Origin: CAZYFH01 sp964646815
Lineage (GTDB): Bacteria > Acidobacteriota > Vicinamibacteria > Vicinamibacterales > UBA8438
DNA length: 64,000 nt
NCBI GenBank assembly: GCA_964646815.1
Contig: CAZYFH010000011.1
Location: 27,985-91,984 of the forward strand
Direction: 5' to 3'
The translations under genes and the position numbers were made by a program. Positions within the stretch are counted from its first letter, which is position 1. Every line of letters begins with the position of its first letter. The notes under the pieces are model-generated. The model did not search any database. It had not been told where the DNA came from and saw nothing but the letters and a program-made list of their open reading frames with translations. Below, piece by piece: positions 54,425 to 63,512 of this stretch.

Positions 54425-55867
54425 ATGAGATATCTCTCCTGCGCGGTCGTTGTCGTCGGCATGGCCGCGGCCGGTCTCGTCGCACCGGCGCAGCAGCCAC
54501 GCGAGCTGCTCATTCGTGGTGGTGAGGTCGTCACCGTCGATGGTCGCCGCGCGGCCGACGTGCGCGTGCTCGGATCGATCATCACGGCGATCGGCCCTGG
54601 ACTCGAGGCACGCGACGCGAACGCGGTCGAGATCGACGCGAGCGGCCTCCTGATCCTGCCCGGCGGCATCGATCCGCATGTGCACCTCGGCGGCATCGGG
54701 GTCGACGATTATACGCGCGGGTCGGCCGCGGCGCTCGCGGGGGGGATCACGACCATCTCCAACTTCGGTGGCGTGCGCGATGGCGAGGTCCCGGTCGGAG
54801 CGCTCGACCGGGCGGTGGCGGCCATCAGCGCCGAGACGATTGCCGATGTCATCTACCACCCGATCGTCTCGGACCCGACGACGGCGACGGCTGAGACGCT
54901 CGGCGCGCTGGTCGAGGCAGGGCAGCCGACCATCAAGGTGTTCATGGTGCGGCCGTCGTTCGATCAGCGCGCCGCGGGCTTCCTCGAGACGATGCGGGCC
55001 GCCGGTGAGACCGGCGTGATGGTGATGATGCACTGCGAGGACGCGGGCATCGTCGCGGCCACCGCGGATCGATTTGTCTCCGAGGGACGGGGCTCGCTGG
55101 CGCACTTCGCGGACGCCAGACCGGTCGCCGCCGAGGTGGCGGCCGTGCACCGCGCCGTGGCGATGGCCGAGGCATCCGGGGTGCCCCTCTACATCGTGCA
55201 TCTTTCATCGGAGCAGGCGCTCCGCGTGACGGAGGCGGCGCGGCGTCGCGGCCTGCCGGTCTACGTCGAGACCCGACCGATCTACCTCCACCTGACGCGG
55301 GAGCGATTCGACGGCCCGACCCCCGGCCTCTACATCGGACAGCCGCCGCTGCGGCGGCAACGCGACCAGGATGCCCTCTGGCAGGGGATTACCCGTGGGA
55401 CGATCCATGTCGTCGCCTCGGATCACGTCGCCTACACGCGCGAGCAGAAACTCGACCCCGCGCAGACGGTGGCGACGCATCGGGCCGGGATGAGCAACCT
55501 GCAGGTAATGCTGCCGATGATCTACGCGGACGGCGTGCGTGCCGGGCGCATCACACTGGAGCGCTTCGTCGCGGTCACCTCGACCAACGCCGCAAAGCTG
55601 TTCGGTCTCTACCCACGAAAGGGCACGATCGCCGTTGGGTCGGACGCCGACCTCGTGCTGTGGGATCCGGAGGAGTCGCGGGAGATCCGCAACGAGGACA
55701 TGCTGTCCGGCAGCGGGTATTCGGTGCACGCGGGGCGCGAGGTGACCGGCTGGCCGACGCTGACGATCCGCCGCGGCGAGATCGTCTACCGCGACGGGGA
55801 GGTCCTTGGCGCTCCCGGCAGCGGTGAGCTGCTGGCGCGCGCGCGCTGGCAGCTGCCCGAGCTGTAG
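54425..55867 (+). CDS. Exported dihydropyrimidinase/allantoinase-like amidohydrolase
   Basis: 480 residues of the cyclic amidohydrolase family. Metal ligands are visible: HVH in GGIDPHVHLGG, the carbamylatable Lys in TIKVFMV, His in MMHCEDAG, His in YIVHLSSEQAL and Asp in VVASDHVAY. It opens cyclic amides such as hydantoins or dihydropyrimidines. The signal peptide (YLSCAVVVVGMAAAGLVAPAQ) is unusual, since most dihydropyrimidinases are cytoplasmic. ATG 54425 is 1 bp after the MFS stop. Confidence 0.88.
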   Translation: MRYLSCAVVVVGMAAAGLVAPAQQPRELLIRGGEVVTVDGRRAADVRVLGSIITAIGPGLEARDANAVEIDASGLLILPGGIDPHVHLGGIGVDDYTRGSAAALAGGITTISNFGGVRDGEVPVGALDRAVAAISAETIADVIYHPIVSDPTTATAETLGALVEAGQPTIKVFMVRPSFDQRAAGFLETMRAAGETGVMVMMHCEDAGIVAATADRFVSEGRGSLAHFADARPVAAEVAAVHRAVAMAEASGVPLYIVHLSSEQALRVTEAARRRGLPVYVETRPIYLHLTRERFDGPTPGLYIGQPPLRRQRDQDALWQGITRGTIHVVASDHVAYTREQKLDPAQTVATHRAGMSNLQVMLPMIYADGVRAGRITLERFVAVTSTNAAKLFGLYPRKGTIAVGSDADLVLWDPEESREIRNEDMLSGSGYSVHAGREVTGWPTLTIRRGEIVYRDGEVLGAPGSGELLARARWQLPEL

Positions 55868-55949
55868 CAGTTGGGGGCGGGGCGCCGCCGGGAGCGTCGG
55901 CACTGAAGGCCCGTGTTCGGTTGTGCGTGCCCCCGGCGGTCCGAAGGCG

Positions 55950-56292
55950 TCAGGTTTCGCTTCGACGCCGACGTCGTCGGCTCGTGGAGACGACGCGCCA
56001 CCCCAAGCGGAGGCAATCTCGCAACGCGTGGGGATGAACGCGCGACAGCCGCGCCAGCACGACCGGATGGTTGAGGTAGTGGTCGGTCACGTAATAGTCT
56101 CCGAGTCTTCGGCCAGTAGCGCGTCGCGTCGGTCAAAATCGATGCGAAGCGAAAGCGAGCTGGGCTCGGCCGAACGGCGTGCCGTGAGGCAGCCAGGCAT
56201 CTTCCCCCGGCTTGAAAGCTGGCGTTCCCCACGTCTGGCGTCTCGGCGTCTATCGCTCGCACCGTGTCGAAGTCGATCGTTTTCCGCACCAT
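55950..56292 (-). pseudogene. Relic of an MmcQ/YjbR-family gene
   Basis: The minus strand holds the whole MmcQ/YjbR (DUF419) pattern in three frames: VRKTIDFDTVRAI at the start, then LRIDFDRRDALLAEDSET, then YYVTDHYLNHPVVLARLSRV and ALRDCLRLGWRVV, ending at a TGA (55950-55952). The second shift can be explained by loss of one base between SET and YYV, where related proteins read ETYYVTDHY. The first shift and a short deletion lie near FQAGG. Clearly a decayed gene of a DNA-binding-fold protein family. Confidence 0.8.
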
Positions 56293-56436
56293 GTGGGGCT
56301 AACTGCACCGCGAGTCGCGGTCGCTACCGCCTCTGCATATCGCCGCCCGCCGAGCGTTGACAGGGATCCGGCGATTGCCACACACTAAGGCGTTGTGGTG
56401 TGTTCGCGTGCGGCGGGGACTCGCGTGCCAATCCAG

Positions 56437-58878
56437 ATGCAGAGACCGCTGTTTGTCCTGCTGCTCGTAGGGTTGAGTGCTGGTTTTTCGGCCTCCGTCC
56501 GCTTGCACGCGGCGCCGGGGGCAGGCCAGGAGACGAGGACCGAGACGGTCGCCGCCGCACCCCAGCGTGCCTTGCTCGATCAGTACTGCGTCACCTGCCA
56601 CAACGAGCGGCTGCAGACGGCCGGTTTGACCCTCGACGCGCTCGACGTGAATCACGTGGCAGCCGACGCCGAGGTCTGGGAGAAGGTGGTCCGCAAGCTG
56701 CGCGCCGGCGCGATGCCTCCGGCGCCGCGACCGCGTCCCGACGAGGCGACATACGACGGCTTCGCGACCTGGCTGGAGACCGAGCTGGATCGCGCCGGCG
56801 CAGTGGATCCCAACCCGGGCCGGACCGAGGCGTTCCACCGGTTGAACCGCGCCGAATACCACAACGTCATTCGCGATCTGCTGGCACTCGACGTCGATGT
56901 CGCCGAGTTGCTCCCGGCCGACGACGGTAGCTACGGCTTCGACAACATCGCGGGCGTGCTCGGCATCTCGCCAACGCTGCTCGAGCGGTATCTGTCGGCG
57001 GCGAAGAAGGTCAGCCGCCTGGCGGTCGGCAACCCCGAGTTGCCGCCGACCGCGATGACCTATCACCTCGCGGCCGACTACACCCAGGATGACCGCATCG
57101 AGGGGTTGCCGTTCGGCAGTCGTGGCGGGCTCGCGATTCCGTACAACTTTCCGTTGGACGCCGAGTACGTGATCCGTCTGCGTCTCGGCCGGGACACGCT
57201 GGACGCGCTGGCCGCATTCGAGGTCCCGCACGAGCTCGACGTCAGTCTCGACGGCGACCACCTCGAGACCTTCACGGTCGGCGAACCGCCGCCGGCCAAC
57301 GTCGGTCGACGCAGCCCGGAGTATCGCGAGTGGCGCGAGCGCCAGCTGCGCGCCGACGACGACTGGGTTCTGCGCATCCCGGTGCGCGCCGGTCCGCGCA
57401 CGCTCCGTGCCGCGTTCCGGAAGAAAACCTCGGCGTATCCTGAGACGCTCCGGCAGCCGTATCTGCGGCCGTACACGAACACCACCGGTGGCGACACGCG
57501 TTACCAGCCGTATCTCAAGAGCGTCGTCGTGACCGGGCCATACGAGGCCAGCGGCGCACCCCCGGTCGACGAGACGCCGAGTCGCGCGCGCATCTTCACC
57601 TGCCAGCCGCAGAGCGCCGACCGTGCGGAAGAGCTGTCGTGCGTGCGTGACATCCTCTCGACGCTGGCGCGTCGCGCGTATCGGCGCCCGGTCACCGCGC
57701 GCGACCTCGACGTCCTGCTCGGCTTCTACGACAACGGTCGGAACGCGGGCGGCTTCGAGGCGGGGATCGAGCTGGCGCTCCGGCGGCTCCTGGCTAGCCC
57801 GGAGTTTCTCTTCCGGGTCGTCCGCGACCCGGCCGGCCTGGCGCCCGGCACGAACTACCGGTTGAGCGACTTGGAGCTGGCGTCGCGTCTGTCCTTCTTC
57901 CTGTGGTCCAGCATTCCCGATGACGAGCTACTCGAGCTCGCGGTGGCGCGCCGTCTTCGTACTCCGGATGTGCTCGAGGTGCAGGTCCGTCGCATGCTGG
58001 CCGACGAACGGGCCGCGGCGCTGGTCGAGAACTTCGCCGGCCAGTGGCTGTATCTGCGTAACGTGCCCGCGCTCGCGCCGGACGAGAACCTGTTTCCCGA
58101 TTTCGGCGAAGCGTTGCGCCGCGCGATGCAACGCGAGACCGAGCTGTTCGTCACGAGCATTATGCGCGAGGATCGCAGCGTTCTTGAGCTGCTGACCGCC
58201 GACTACACCTTCGTCAACGAGCGGTTGGCCCGGCACTACGGAATGCCGAATGTATACGGCAGCCACTTCCGTCGCGTCACGCTCGATGACGACGCACGGC
58301 GAGGATTGCTCGGGCACGGGAGCATTCTGTCGGCGACCGCATATCCGACGCGGACGTCGCCGGTGTTGCGCGGGAAGTGGGTGCTCGAGAACCTGCTAGG
58401 GACACCGCCGCCGTTGCCGCCACCCGACGTCCCGGCGTTGGAGGAGACGAGCGACGGCCGCGCGCTCTCGATGCGTGAGGCAATGGAGCAGCATCGTGCC
58501 AACCCGGTCTGCGCGAGCTGCCACAAGCTGATGGATCCGCCCGGCTTCGCGCTGGAGCAGTTCGATGCGGTGGGCAAGTACCGGACCCGCAGCGAGGCTA
58601 ATACGGCGATCGACGCCTCGGGCGTGCTGCCCGACGGCACCGCGTTCGAAGGCGCCGCCGGTCTTCGCGCCGCGCTCATGCAGCGGCCGCACCTCTTCGT
58701 GACGACCCTTACCGAGAAGCTGATGACCTATGGGCTCGGTCGGGGCGTGGAGCACTACGACGCGCCGGCGATCCGCGCCATCGCGCGCGAGGCCGGTCAA
58801 ACCGGCCACCGATTCTCGTCACTCGTCCTGGGCATCGTCCGGAGCGCGCCCTTCCAGATGCGGAGATCCCCATCATGA
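56437..58878 (+). CDS. DUF1592/1588/1585 planctomycete-type cytochrome-like protein
   Basis: About 813 residues, exported. After the signal (LFVLLLVGLSAGFSASV) a heme-binding motif C51-VT-C54-H55 is followed in order by DUF1587 (FHRLNRAEYHNVIRDLL), DUF1595 (TLARRAYRRPVT), DUF1592 (LSDLELASRLSFFLWSSIPDD), DUF1588 (GHGSILSATAYPTRTSPVLRGKWV, then CASCHKLMDPPGFALEQFD with a second CxxCH) and DUF1585 (LTEKLMTYGLGR). Function unknown; often linked to polymer breakdown or electron transfer. ATG 56437 is chosen; the frame is open from GTG 56395. The stop overlaps the DUF1552 gene (ATGA). Confidence 0.93.
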   Translation: MQRPLFVLLLVGLSAGFSASVRLHAAPGAGQETRTETVAAAPQRALLDQYCVTCHNERLQTAGLTLDALDVNHVAADAEVWEKVVRKLRAGAMPPAPRPRPDEATYDGFATWLETELDRAGAVDPNPGRTEAFHRLNRAEYHNVIRDLLALDVDVAELLPADDGSYGFDNIAGVLGISPTLLERYLSAAKKVSRLAVGNPELPPTAMTYHLAADYTQDDRIEGLPFGSRGGLAIPYNFPLDAEYVIRLRLGRDTLDALAAFEVPHELDVSLDGDHLETFTVGEPPPANVGRRSPEYREWRERQLRADDDWVLRIPVRAGPRTLRAAFRKKTSAYPETLRQPYLRPYTNTTGGDTRYQPYLKSVVVTGPYEASGAPPVDETPSRARIFTCQPQSADRAEELSCVRDILSTLARRAYRRPVTARDLDVLLGFYDNGRNAGGFEAGIELALRRLLASPEFLFRVVRDPAGLAPGTNYRLSDLELASRLSFFLWSSIPDDELLELAVARRLRTPDVLEVQVRRMLADERAAALVENFAGQWLYLRNVPALAPDENLFPDFGEALRRAMQRETELFVTSIMREDRSVLELLTADYTFVNERLARHYGMPNVYGSHFRRVTLDDDARRGLLGHGSILSATAYPTRTSPVLRGKWVLENLLGTPPPLPPPDVPALEETSDGRALSMREAMEQHRANPVCASCHKLMDPPGFALEQFDAVGKYRTRSEANTAIDASGVLPDGTAFEGAAGLRAALMQRPHLFVTTLTEKLMTYGLGRGVEHYDAPAIRAIAREAGQTGHRFSSLVLGIVRSAPFQMRRSPS

Positions 58879-60224
58879 TGATCAAGAAACTCTCGCTGCC
58901 GCGACGCACCTTCCTCCGCGGCATGGGCGCGACGGTAGCGTTGCCGCTGCTCGACGCGATGGTGCCCGCGCTGTCAGCGCTGGCGGCGACGGCGGCCAGA
59001 CCGGTGAAACGGCTTGGTTTCATCTACCTGCCGAATGGAGCAGTGATGCAGTCGTGGACGCCCAAGCGCGAAGGCCCCCTTGAGCTGTCGCCGACGCTGA
59101 GCCCGCTCGCGCCATATAGAGATCAGACGGTGGTGCTGACGCGGCTTGCGCACGGGCAGGCCGAACCGCTCGGCGACGGGAACGGCGAGCACTCGCGCGC
59201 GACCGCGGTCTGGCTGAACGGCGTGCACCCGAAGCACACGGAGGGAGGGGACGTACGTGCCGGCGTCACGGCGGACCAGCTCGCGGCCGCGGAACTCGGT
59301 AAGGACACGCCGCTCCCGTCGCTCGAGCTGGCAATCGACCTCGACTTCCTCGTCGGCAACTGCGAGAACGGCTACAGCTGCGTCTACATGAACACCGTCT
59401 CGTGGCGGACACCGACGACACCGCTCCCGAACGAGAACAACCCGCGGGTCGTGTTCGAGCGGCTCTTTGGCGACGGCGGCACGCGCGAGCAACGGCTCGC
59501 CGAGATGCGCAAGGACCGCAGCATTCTCGACTCGGTCACCGACGACCTCGCGCACCTCGAACGCGAGCTCGGCGCGTCGGACCGCCGGCGTGTCGATCAG
59601 TATCTCGATGCGGTGCGGGCCATCGAGCGACGCATCCAGCTGTCCGAGGCGCAGGGCGCCGACTCGGCGCTGCCGGAAAACCTGGCGCGGCCAGCCGGGA
59701 TTCCCGACTCGTACGAGGAGCACGTCACGCTGATGTACGACCTGCTCGCGCTGGCGTTTCAGGCGGACCTCACGCGGGTCTTCACGTTCATGGTCGGCCG
59801 CGAGCTGGGCGGCAGACCCTATCCGCAGATTGGTGTGCCCGACCCGCACCACGGGCTGTCACATCACCGCAACGACCCGGAGAAGCTCGCGAAGCTGACG
59901 AAGATCAACACGCACCACGTCGAGCTGTTCACTCACTTCCTCGAGCGACTCCAGACGACTCCCGACGGCGACGGGACACTGCTCGACCGCTCGCTCGTGC
60001 TTTACGCGGGAGGGCTCGGTGACAGCAACGACCACCTGCATTACGACCTGCCGGTGGCGGTAGTCGGCGGCAAGGGGACCGGCTGGCGCGGTGGGCGGCA
60101 TCTGCGGTACCCGAAGGACACGCCGATGACAAATCTGCTCATCAGCATGCTCGACAAGGCGGGGTTGCCAGCGGACCAGTTCGGTGACAGCACCGGTCGA
60201 CTCACGGCGCTGACAGACCTATAG
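58875..60224 (+). CDS. DUF1552-domain exported protein (Tat signal)
   Basis: 449 residues. A twin-arginine signal (SLPRRTFLRGMGATVALPLL) sends it folded across the membrane. The DUF1552 body includes FIYLPNGAVMQSWTPK, NGEHSRATAVWLNG, GNCENGYSCVYMNTVSWRTP, LAFQADLTRVFTFMVG, GLSHHRNDPEK and LVLYAGGLGDSNDHLHYDLP. The fold resembles DUF1501/sulfatase-like phosphatases. Translation is coupled to the cytochrome-like protein upstream, the usual pairing in Planctomycetes and Acidobacteria. Activity unknown. Confidence 0.93.
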   Translation: MMIKKLSLPRRTFLRGMGATVALPLLDAMVPALSALAATAARPVKRLGFIYLPNGAVMQSWTPKREGPLELSPTLSPLAPYRDQTVVLTRLAHGQAEPLGDGNGEHSRATAVWLNGVHPKHTEGGDVRAGVTADQLAAAELGKDTPLPSLELAIDLDFLVGNCENGYSCVYMNTVSWRTPTTPLPNENNPRVVFERLFGDGGTREQRLAEMRKDRSILDSVTDDLAHLERELGASDRRRVDQYLDAVRAIERRIQLSEAQGADSALPENLARPAGIPDSYEEHVTLMYDLLALAFQADLTRVFTFMVGRELGGRPYPQIGVPDPHHGLSHHRNDPEKLAKLTKINTHHVELFTHFLERLQTTPDGDGTLLDRSLVLYAGGLGDSNDHLHYDLPVAVVGGKGTGWRGGRHLRYPKDTPMTNLLISMLDKAGLPADQFGDSTGRLTALTDL

Positions 60225-60325
60225 GAGACCGGTCTGACGTCTCGTGTCTCACGTTATGCACAGGGCAATTGCGTTCGCGGGCAGGCCCGAGACGTAGGAC
60301 CGAAGACCGAAGACACACACACGTG

Positions 60326-61774
60326 ATGAGAACAGCCTTCACGGCGATTGTCGCGGTCCTGACCGTCGCGAGCCTCGGCGCTGCGGAGCGAGACACCGCG
60401 CTGATTGACGCGGTGAGGAACGGCGACGCCACACGGATTGACGCGCTGGTTGCGGATGGCGTGGACGTCAACAATGGCGACGCCGACGGGACGACGGCGC
60501 TCCACTGGGCCGCGCACCGCGGCGATCTTGAGACGACAGCCGTGTTGCTTCGCGCGGGCGCGTCGGTCGATGCGGCCAATCGACTCGGGGTCACGCCACT
60601 CGCGCTCGCGTGCGAGAGTGGCAGTGTGGCCGTCCTCGGGGCGTTGCTCGAAGCCGGGGCGGACACCAAAACAACGGGGCCGGACGGTGAGACCACGCTG
60701 ATGACCGCGGCGCGTACCGGTGTGGTTGATGCCGTGCGTCTGCTGCTGGACCACGGTGCCGACGCGAACGCGCGCGAGGGCTGGCGCGGCCAAACCGCCC
60801 TGATGTGGGCGTCGGCAGAGAACAACATCGGCGCGGTCGAGGCACTGCTCCAGCACGGCGCCGACGTCCACGCGCGGTCCCGCGGCGGGTTCTCGCCGTT
60901 GATGTTCGCCGTGCGCGCGGGCTACCTCGACCTGTTGCGCGTGCTCCTCGATGCCGGCGCCAGCCCCGAGGAAACGCTCCTGGATGGCACCAGTGCGCTC
61001 GTGCTCGCCGCCAAGAACGGCCACTACGAGCTCGGTGGGGTGCTCCTCGATGCGGGCGCCGACCCGAACGCCGATGACCAGGGATGGACGGCGCTCCATG
61101 AAGTGAAGTGGACTCGCCGCCCGAACCTTGGCTTCAATAACCCGCCGCCGCGTGTGACAGGTACGATGAGCGACTTGGACTTCATCCGGACGCTCGCTTG
61201 GCACGGCGCCGATCTCGACGCGCAGCAGACGAAGGAGCCGAACAACCGCTACCGCAACGTCTTGAATCGGATTGGGTCGACGCCCTTCTTGCTGGCCGCC
61301 AAGGCGGCCGATGTCGAGATGATGCGGTTGCTGGTCGAGCTGGGCGCGGACCCGGTCCGGCCGAACGAGGATGGAACCACGCCGCTGATGGTCGCGGCGG
61401 GCGTCGGCATCTGGGCCGTGGGGGAGAGCCCCGGCACGAACGAGGAAGCGCTCGAGGCCACGCGATATGCGCTGGAGCGCGGTGGCGACGTGACGAACGT
61501 CGATGACAACGGCGACACGGCGCTACACGGCGCCGTCGTCCGCGACTCGGAGCTACTCGTCCGCTTTCTCCTCGACCACGGCGCCGACATCGACGCCGTG
61601 AATGAAAAGGGCTGGACGCCGCTCCGTATCGCGAAAGGCGTCTTCTACTCGAACACCGGAAAGCGCTGGCCCGAGATGGAGACACTGTTGCTTGAGCTCG
61701 GCGCCGATCCATCGCTGGTGACCGGTCCCGACAACACCATCTCGGACTGGTCGGACGACGACGTCGACCGCTGA
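60326..61774 (+). CDS. Exported ankyrin-repeat protein
   Basis: 482 residues with a signal peptide (TAFTAIVAVLTVASLGAAE) and about ten ankyrin repeats, for example GTTALHWAAHRGDLETTAVLL, GVTPLALACESGSVAVLGALL, GGFSPLMFAVRAGYLDLLRVLL and GDTALHGAVVRDSELLVRFLL. It is the third member of the DUF1592-DUF1552-ankyrin set, 101 bp downstream. A protein-interaction scaffold in the periplasm is the likely role. ATG 60326 is chosen, because the upstream in-frame extension is Arg-rich and would hide the signal. Confidence 0.93.
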   Translation: MRTAFTAIVAVLTVASLGAAERDTALIDAVRNGDATRIDALVADGVDVNNGDADGTTALHWAAHRGDLETTAVLLRAGASVDAANRLGVTPLALACESGSVAVLGALLEAGADTKTTGPDGETTLMTAARTGVVDAVRLLLDHGADANAREGWRGQTALMWASAENNIGAVEALLQHGADVHARSRGGFSPLMFAVRAGYLDLLRVLLDAGASPEETLLDGTSALVLAAKNGHYELGGVLLDAGADPNADDQGWTALHEVKWTRRPNLGFNNPPPRVTGTMSDLDFIRTLAWHGADLDAQQTKEPNNRYRNVLNRIGSTPFLLAAKAADVEMMRLLVELGADPVRPNEDGTTPLMVAAGVGIWAVGESPGTNEEALEATRYALERGGDVTNVDDNGDTALHGAVVRDSELLVRFLLDHGADIDAVNEKGWTPLRIAKGVFYSNTGKRWPEMETLLLELGADPSLVTGPDNTISDWSDDDVDR

Positions 61775-61857
61775 CCCGCCGCCAACCTGGGCCGCGCCCC
61801 TCTCGGACATCCTGCACCTTGACTCCACAGCCGACAACAGGTCGTGGCGGAGGTGTC

Positions 61858-63408
61858 TCAGACGTCCGGATGCCTGGTGTGCCAGTCAGTGGCCTGCTCG
61901 TAGGCGTGGGCGACGCGGCAAAGCGTTGGCTCACTGAGGTCACGCCCGACGAGCTGGAGGCTGTGGGGCGCACCCGTTGCCGAGAAGCCGCACGGCACCG
62001 AGATGGTCGGCGTACCAGCGAAGTCCGCGGGTGCCGTGAACAGCTGAATGCTACCGAGCGGCGGATCGAATCGCCCGGCAATCGACGCCAGCGCCTGACC
62101 GAAGGCCTCGATCGTGTCGTAGCCCATGCCATCGATCAATGGGATCGCCGTGACGTTAGACGGGCAGACCAGCGCGTCGACGGTCGTTAGCATCGCCTCG
62201 AACCGCTCGGTGAACGCGGCACGGCGTTCGCTCGCCTCCGCGTAGGCTTCGTCGGTGACCGCGGAGCCGTTCTCCAGGAACTGGCCGAAGTATGGTCCGT
62301 ACTCGTCCGCGCGACTAGGGTAGGTCGCGGCATGCGCTCGAGCGGCCTCATAGGAGCAGATGGTGCCCCAGTCGGCGAACGGCGCCTCCGGCATCTCGAC
62401 GTCGACGACTTTGGCTCCGAGGCCAGCCAGCACCTGCAGTGCTTCGTCGACAGCGGTGGCCACCGTGGGGTCGACACCTTCCGAGGCGTACCGTCGGTCG
62501 AAGCCAAGCCGTGTCCCGGCCACATTGCCATCGAGCGTCGCCAGCATGGGAGGAACCGGAGCGCTGAGCGACGTCGGGTCGTTCGTATCGACGCCCGCGA
62601 TCGCTTCGAGCATGATCGCCGCATCGGCGACGCTCCGCGTCATTGGCCCGATGTGGTCGAGCGAGCCAGCGAGCTCGAGCACCCCGTAGCGGCTCACGCG
62701 CCCCCAGGTCGGTTTCAGGCCGACGAGGCCGCACTGGGCTGACGGAAACCGGATCGATCCGCCGGTGTCCGAGCCCAGCGAGCCGAAGCAGAGGCCGGCC
62801 GCCGTCGCCACGCCGGAGCCACTCGACGAGACGCCGGTCCACAGACCCGCGTCCCAGGGATTGACCGGGATGTCGAAGTCCGGGTGGTAGCCGGCCATCG
62901 CGCCTTCTGTCAGATTGAGCTTGCCGAGGAGGACGGCGCCGGCATCGGTGAGCCTCGTGACCACTGTCGCGTCGTAATCGGGAACAAAGTCGGACAGGAC
63001 GGCGAGCGCGCCCATGGTGCGCACGCCTCGCGTGTAGCAGAGGTCCTTGACGGCGATCGGGACACCGTGCAGCGGGCCGCGGTAGCGCCCGCCCTGGATC
63101 TCCGACTCGGCGACACGCGCCGCAGCCAGCGCGTCGTCGGCCATGACGGTCGCGTAGCTCTTGAGCCGTCCGTCGACCGCGGCGATCCGATCGAGCATCG
63201 TCTCGGTCAGCGTGACCGGCGAGAGCTCGCGCGCTTCGATCAGGCGTGCGACGTCGCGCAAGCTCATGTAGTGGAACGACTCGCCCTGCATCGGTGCGAC
63301 ATCTGACGGCGTGCCTGTGGCGGGCTCGTCGATGCCGCAAGACGCGACGAATGGCGTGGCCGCGCCGGCCCCGATGAGGCCGAGCACCGCCCGGCGTGTC
63401 AACTTCAT
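61858..63408 (-). CDS. Amidase-signature family lipoprotein
   Basis: 516 residues. An RR-containing signal (MKLTRRAVLGLIGAGAATPF) with a lipobox VAS-C24 suggests Tat export and lipidation. The Ser-cisSer-Lys triad is visible: K121 in IAVKDL, the Ser-rich VSSSGSGVATAAG at about 193-205, and nucleophile S218 in GSDTGGSIRFPS. Hydrolyses amides in the periplasm; the substrate is unknown. It is divergent from the TRAP binding protein, with a 104-bp gap, so the two may be co-regulated. Confidence 0.93.
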   Translation of the reverse strand: MKLTRRAVLGLIGAGAATPFVASCGIDEPATGTPSDVAPMQGESFHYMSLRDVARLIEARELSPVTLTETMLDRIAAVDGRLKSYATVMADDALAAARVAESEIQGGRYRGPLHGVPIAVKDLCYTRGVRTMGALAVLSDFVPDYDATVVTRLTDAGAVLLGKLNLTEGAMAGYHPDFDIPVNPWDAGLWTGVSSSGSGVATAAGLCFGSLGSDTGGSIRFPSAQCGLVGLKPTWGRVSRYGVLELAGSLDHIGPMTRSVADAAIMLEAIAGVDTNDPTSLSAPVPPMLATLDGNVAGTRLGFDRRYASEGVDPTVATAVDEALQVLAGLGAKVVDVEMPEAPFADWGTICSYEAARAHAATYPSRADEYGPYFGQFLENGSAVTDEAYAEASERRAAFTERFEAMLTTVDALVCPSNVTAIPLIDGMGYDTIEAFGQALASIAGRFDPPLGSIQLFTAPADFAGTPTISVPCGFSATGAPHSLQLVGRDLSEPTLCRVAHAYEQATDWHTRHPDV

Positions 63409-63512
63409 GCGACCGTCCCTCCCATGCCCTAGGCCACCATTCTATTGGGCGCTGGTGCCCCGGACCACGATTACTTACGAATGACTGTTAGAGTCCGGTA
63501 GCGGGAGATCTC

